Assembly (NCBI GenBank): GCA_937864115.1
Contig: CALMII010000009.1
Location: 1-64,000, forward strand
Origin: an uncultured Steroidobacter sp.
GTDB lineage: Bacteria > Pseudomonadota > Gammaproteobacteria > Steroidobacterales > Steroidobacteraceae
Direction: 5' to 3'
DNA length: 64,000 nt
Below the pieces are notes generated by a model. The model searched no databases. It was not told the DNA's origin and saw only the letters and a list, made by a program, of their open reading frames with translations. This document shows positions 63,817 through 64,000 of this stretch, in pieces. Position numbers and translations under genes: made by a program. How positions within the stretch are numbered: the stretch's first letter is position 1; each line of letters opens with the position of its first letter.

Positions 63817-64000
63817 ATGGCCAAAGACTCCCGCATCGAATGGACTCACCATACATTCAATCCCTGGTGGGGTTGCGTGAAGGTCTCCCCTGCGTGCACT
63901 CACTGTTACGCAGAAACGTGGGCCCATCGCCTGGGAGCGAATCTGTGGGGCAAGAAGGCGCCGCGGCGCTTCTTTACCGCAGAACACTGGCGTCATCCCA
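63817..64000 (+). CDS. DUF5131-family (phage Gp37/Gp68-like) protein, 5' part
   Basis: The gene runs off the window. The visible 61 residues (MAKDSRIEWTHHTFNPWWGC, then VKVSPACTHCYAETWAHRLG) match the start of the DUF5131 group, with Cys20, Cys27 and Cys30 as a possible metal or iron-sulfur site. The family is common in phages and mobile DNA; its biochemical role is unsettled. No ribosome-binding site stands out. Confidence 0.85.
   Translation, partial: MAKDSRIEWTHHTFNPWWGCVKVSPACTHCYAETWAHRLGANLWGKKAPRRFFTAEHWRHP

Overview
The window is uniformly GC-rich and packed with genes on both strands. A gammaproteobacterium of the Xanthomonadales, Nevskiales or Steroidobacterales kind is the best guess. 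Supporting this are the Cys199/Cys208 OxyR, an UrcA-family protein, LytS/LytTR and CusS/CusR-type two-component pairs, a YajQ protein, type 2 NADH dehydrogenase and a eukaryote/archaeal-like prolyl-tRNA synthetase. The genus cannot be fixed from the sequence alone. No rRNA, tRNA, CRISPR array, transposase or prophage was seen.

Layout, left to right. (1) 0.3-8.1 kb, minus strand: a sulfate ABC importer (cysA fused to a universal-stress-like tail, sbp, cysT, cysW) continues into a sensor kinase with a four-cysteine PAS domain and its OmpR-type regulator. (2) 8.4-11.5 kb: a HerA/DUF853-like ATPase and a parDE toxin-antitoxin pair. (3) 11.6-15 kb, minus: a glycine-betaine-type transporter (fused permease and binding protein, plus ATPase) coupled to a methyltransferase. 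(4) 15.2-20.3 kb: OmpA-like and DUF4398 lipoproteins, a thioredoxin-like lipoprotein, ribH behind an FMN riboswitch, a Gfo/Idh/MocA oxidoreductase and yajQ. (5) 20.4-30 kb: nudix-ndh-GNAT operon, oxyR-PCu(A)C-lipase operon with an OxyR-like box, a Ser-rich lipoprotein, an S41 protease, and a heavy-metal-type two-component pair. (6) 30.2-34.5 kb: arylsulfatase, a collapsed toxin-antitoxin remnant and dinD. (7) 34.5-48.8 kb, minus: an eight-gene MoxR operon (VWA protein, caspase-like protein, TPR/zinc-peptidase protein, MoxR ATPase, DUF58, BatA-like, DUF4175-like, DUF4159). (8) 49-50.2 kb: an encapsulin nanocompartment with encapsulated-ferritin cargo. (9) 50.6-59.7 kb: a GcvA-like regulator, small secreted proteins, a carboxylesterase, two EamA exporters, a LytS/LytTR pair and proS. 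(10) 59.8-64 kb: a MazEF-type module between two copies of a 75-bp direct repeat that includes the proS start, an HTH/nucleotidyltransferase pair, an NHL-like membrane protein and the start of a DUF5131 gene.

The most unusual property is a set of at least four families of palindromic intergenic repeats (called A, B, C and D here). They lie mostly between genes but in several places have entered reading frames. They form the N-termini and apparent signal peptides of two successive operon genes (45.5 and 46.5 kb), a proline/arginine-rich linker inside the DUF853-like ATPase (9.8 kb), and the C-terminal tail of a LysR regulator (51.5 kb). The clearest complete functional system is the encapsulin/EncFtn iron-storage pair.
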